Shown: in pieces, positions 63,197 to 64,000 of the stretch
Layout: the number at the start of each line of letters is the position of its first letter
Numbering within the stretch: position 1 is the first letter of the stretch
Assembly: GCA_965117025.1 (NCBI GenBank)
Contig: OZ220746.1
Span: 1,178,001-1,242,000, forward strand
DNA length: 64,000 nt
From: VXPQ01 sp965117025
GTDB lineage: Bacteria; Bacteroidota; Rhodothermia; Rhodothermales; VXPQ01
Direction of reading: 5' to 3'
Notes under the pieces: generated by a model
Database searches by the model: none
Told to the model about the DNA's origin: nothing
The model's input: the letters and a program-made list of their open reading frames with translations, nothing else
Position numbers and translations under genes: made by a program

Positions 63197-64000
63197 TCAT
63201 CGAAGCGCCATAATTCTCCAGGTCCGGGTCTTGTCTTCGAACTTCAGGCGGACAATATAAAGACCGGGCGCAATCCCCTGCCCGTACGTATCGCACCCAT
63301 CCCATTCAAATCCGGCATGTTCGGTGCGTGTACGGAAAACACGCCTGCCAAGCATATCGAAGATCTCTGCTTCTGTACCAGGGGATAACGAGGGAATCCG
63401 CAGTACGTCACTACAGACATAGAATGGATTCGGATACGGCGGCTGTGCATCCGTATCCGGATTGGAATCGGCGGGAGGAAGCAATGTCGGGGGACGTTCC
63501 CGGACCACAATCCGGTTGCGGCCCTCGTCAATCACCGTAGCGTAACGCGGCGAATCCACCGGACCCGACAGGACGATATCCATAATTCCGGCCTCCAGCG
63601 CCTCCCCGTCCGCGACATATCCCACGATACGGATCTCGCCCCTCATTTCGTCATAACCACTTCCTAACACGACCCGGTTGTCGGTAGAAGCATTCACCAA
63701 ACTACCCGGCGCCGGGGCAGGCACAATAAACTGGAAGCCCCGCATTGAGGTCTCGTATTGCAGCCTTAGGACGTATCTGCCTCCCCCCTCATCAATACGT
63801 TCCACGTGCGCTATGGCGTTCCCTGTTTTACCTGCCGGTACGGTGTCCATCGGAAGAAATACCCCATCGGGCCACTGACCCCGCACAACTGCTTGCGACA
63901 GCACAGTAAGATCACGTACGTCGAGCGCATCATCCCCTGTGGGAAACGGAAAGAGGTCCACGGCGGCCTCTTGCGCAGGCGTGGCCGTCAGCCGCGCCAA
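63197..64000 (-). CDS. C-terminal part of a T9SS-exported protein (type A sorting domain), 5' end outside window
   Basis: 267 residues visible. The last ~85 form a T9SS type A C-terminal sorting domain. PPYPNPFYVCSDVLRIPSLS is followed by AEIFDMLGRRVFRTR, GFEWDGCDTYGQGIAPGLYI and the basic end RTWRIMALR, matching the usual Y-P-N-P-F...G-R-x-V...G-x-Y...x-x-K/R pattern. The preceding part includes beta-rich segments (GGRYVLRLQYETSMRGFQFI) and a cohesin-like look, but no enzymatic domain is recognisable. The protein should cross the outer membrane through T9SS and be cleaved or attached at the surface. Confidence 0.85.
   Translation of the reverse strand: MARLTATPAQEAAVDLFPFPTGDDALDVRDLTVLSQAVVRGQWPDGVFLPMDTVPAGKTGNAIAHVERIDEGGGRYVLRLQYETSMRGFQFIVPAPAPGSLVNASTDNRVVLGSGYDEMRGEIRIVGYVADGEALEAGIMDIVLSGPVDSPRYATVIDEGRNRIVVRERPPTLLPPADSNPDTDAQPPYPNPFYVCSDVLRIPSLSPGTEAEIFDMLGRRVFRTRTEHAGFEWDGCDTYGQGIAPGLYIVRLKFEDKTRTWRIMALR

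Noticed and set aside
1..64000. CRISPR array, prophage, integron or tRNA/rRNA genes
   Set aside because: No regularly spaced repeats, phage or integrase genes were seen, and no cloverleaf or rRNA sequence was recognised in the intergenic gaps read.

Overview
The window looks like a chromosomal segment of a member of the Bacteroidota/Rhodothermota, most likely Rhodothermia-like. The evidence is an adjacent SusC/SusD pair, a type IX secretion (T9SS) C-terminal sorting domain at the right edge, a PorW/SprE-like TPR lipoprotein, a cysteine-free ribosomal protein L36 of the Bacteroidota kind, and few strong Shine-Dalgarno sequences. No tRNA, rRNA, CRISPR array or intact insertion sequence was recognised.

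Left part (1-31.4 kb, all minus strand): a truncated rel (ppGpp) gene, a sodium:solute symporter with its DUF3311 partner, and then one continuous translation block read from right to left. The block runs rpsL-rpsG-fusA-tuf-rpsJ-[lipoprotein]-rplCDWB-rpsS-rplV-rpsC-rplP-rpmC-rpsQ-rplNXE-rpsN-rpsH-rplFR-rpsE-rpmD-rplO-secY-map-rpmJ-rpsMKD-rpoA-rplQ. It fuses the str, S10, spc and alpha operons and starts at a good sigma70-like promoter near 23.85 kb. Two features of it are unusual: a small lipoprotein gene sits between rpsJ and rplC, and infA is missing between map and rpmJ. Upstream lie ftsH, a large PorW/SprE-like lipoprotein with a SPOR tail, pyk and hisI.

Middle (31.5-50.9 kb): plus-strand yidD-moaB-cysS-hemB-HhH protein. 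These are followed by minus-strand trkH/trkA (potassium uptake) and a very large membrane histidine kinase with no adjacent response regulator. Next come a plus-strand SusC/SusD pair and a convergent 1223-residue VCBS/FG-GAP plus ASPIC/UnbV lipoprotein of the CRTAC1 type, which is a plausible nutrient-capture locus.

Right part (50.9-64 kb): a roughly 0.7-kb non-coding stretch holds a decayed fragment of a UDP-glucuronate decarboxylase gene and an element with terminal inverted repeats. A diverged relative of that element lies 11.9 kb further right. Then follow cysD-cysNC-SLC13 permease (sulfate uptake and activation to PAPS), a D-2-hydroxyacid dehydrogenase and a set of cell-surface sugar genes: glycosyltransferase, nucleotidyltransferase, TPR protein, hexapeptide acyltransferase and DegT aminotransferase. 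The window ends inside a T9SS-exported protein. I found no complete, clearly new multi-gene system. The best leads are the lipoprotein in the S10 operon, the inverted-repeat element family and the SPOR-tailed PorW-like protein.
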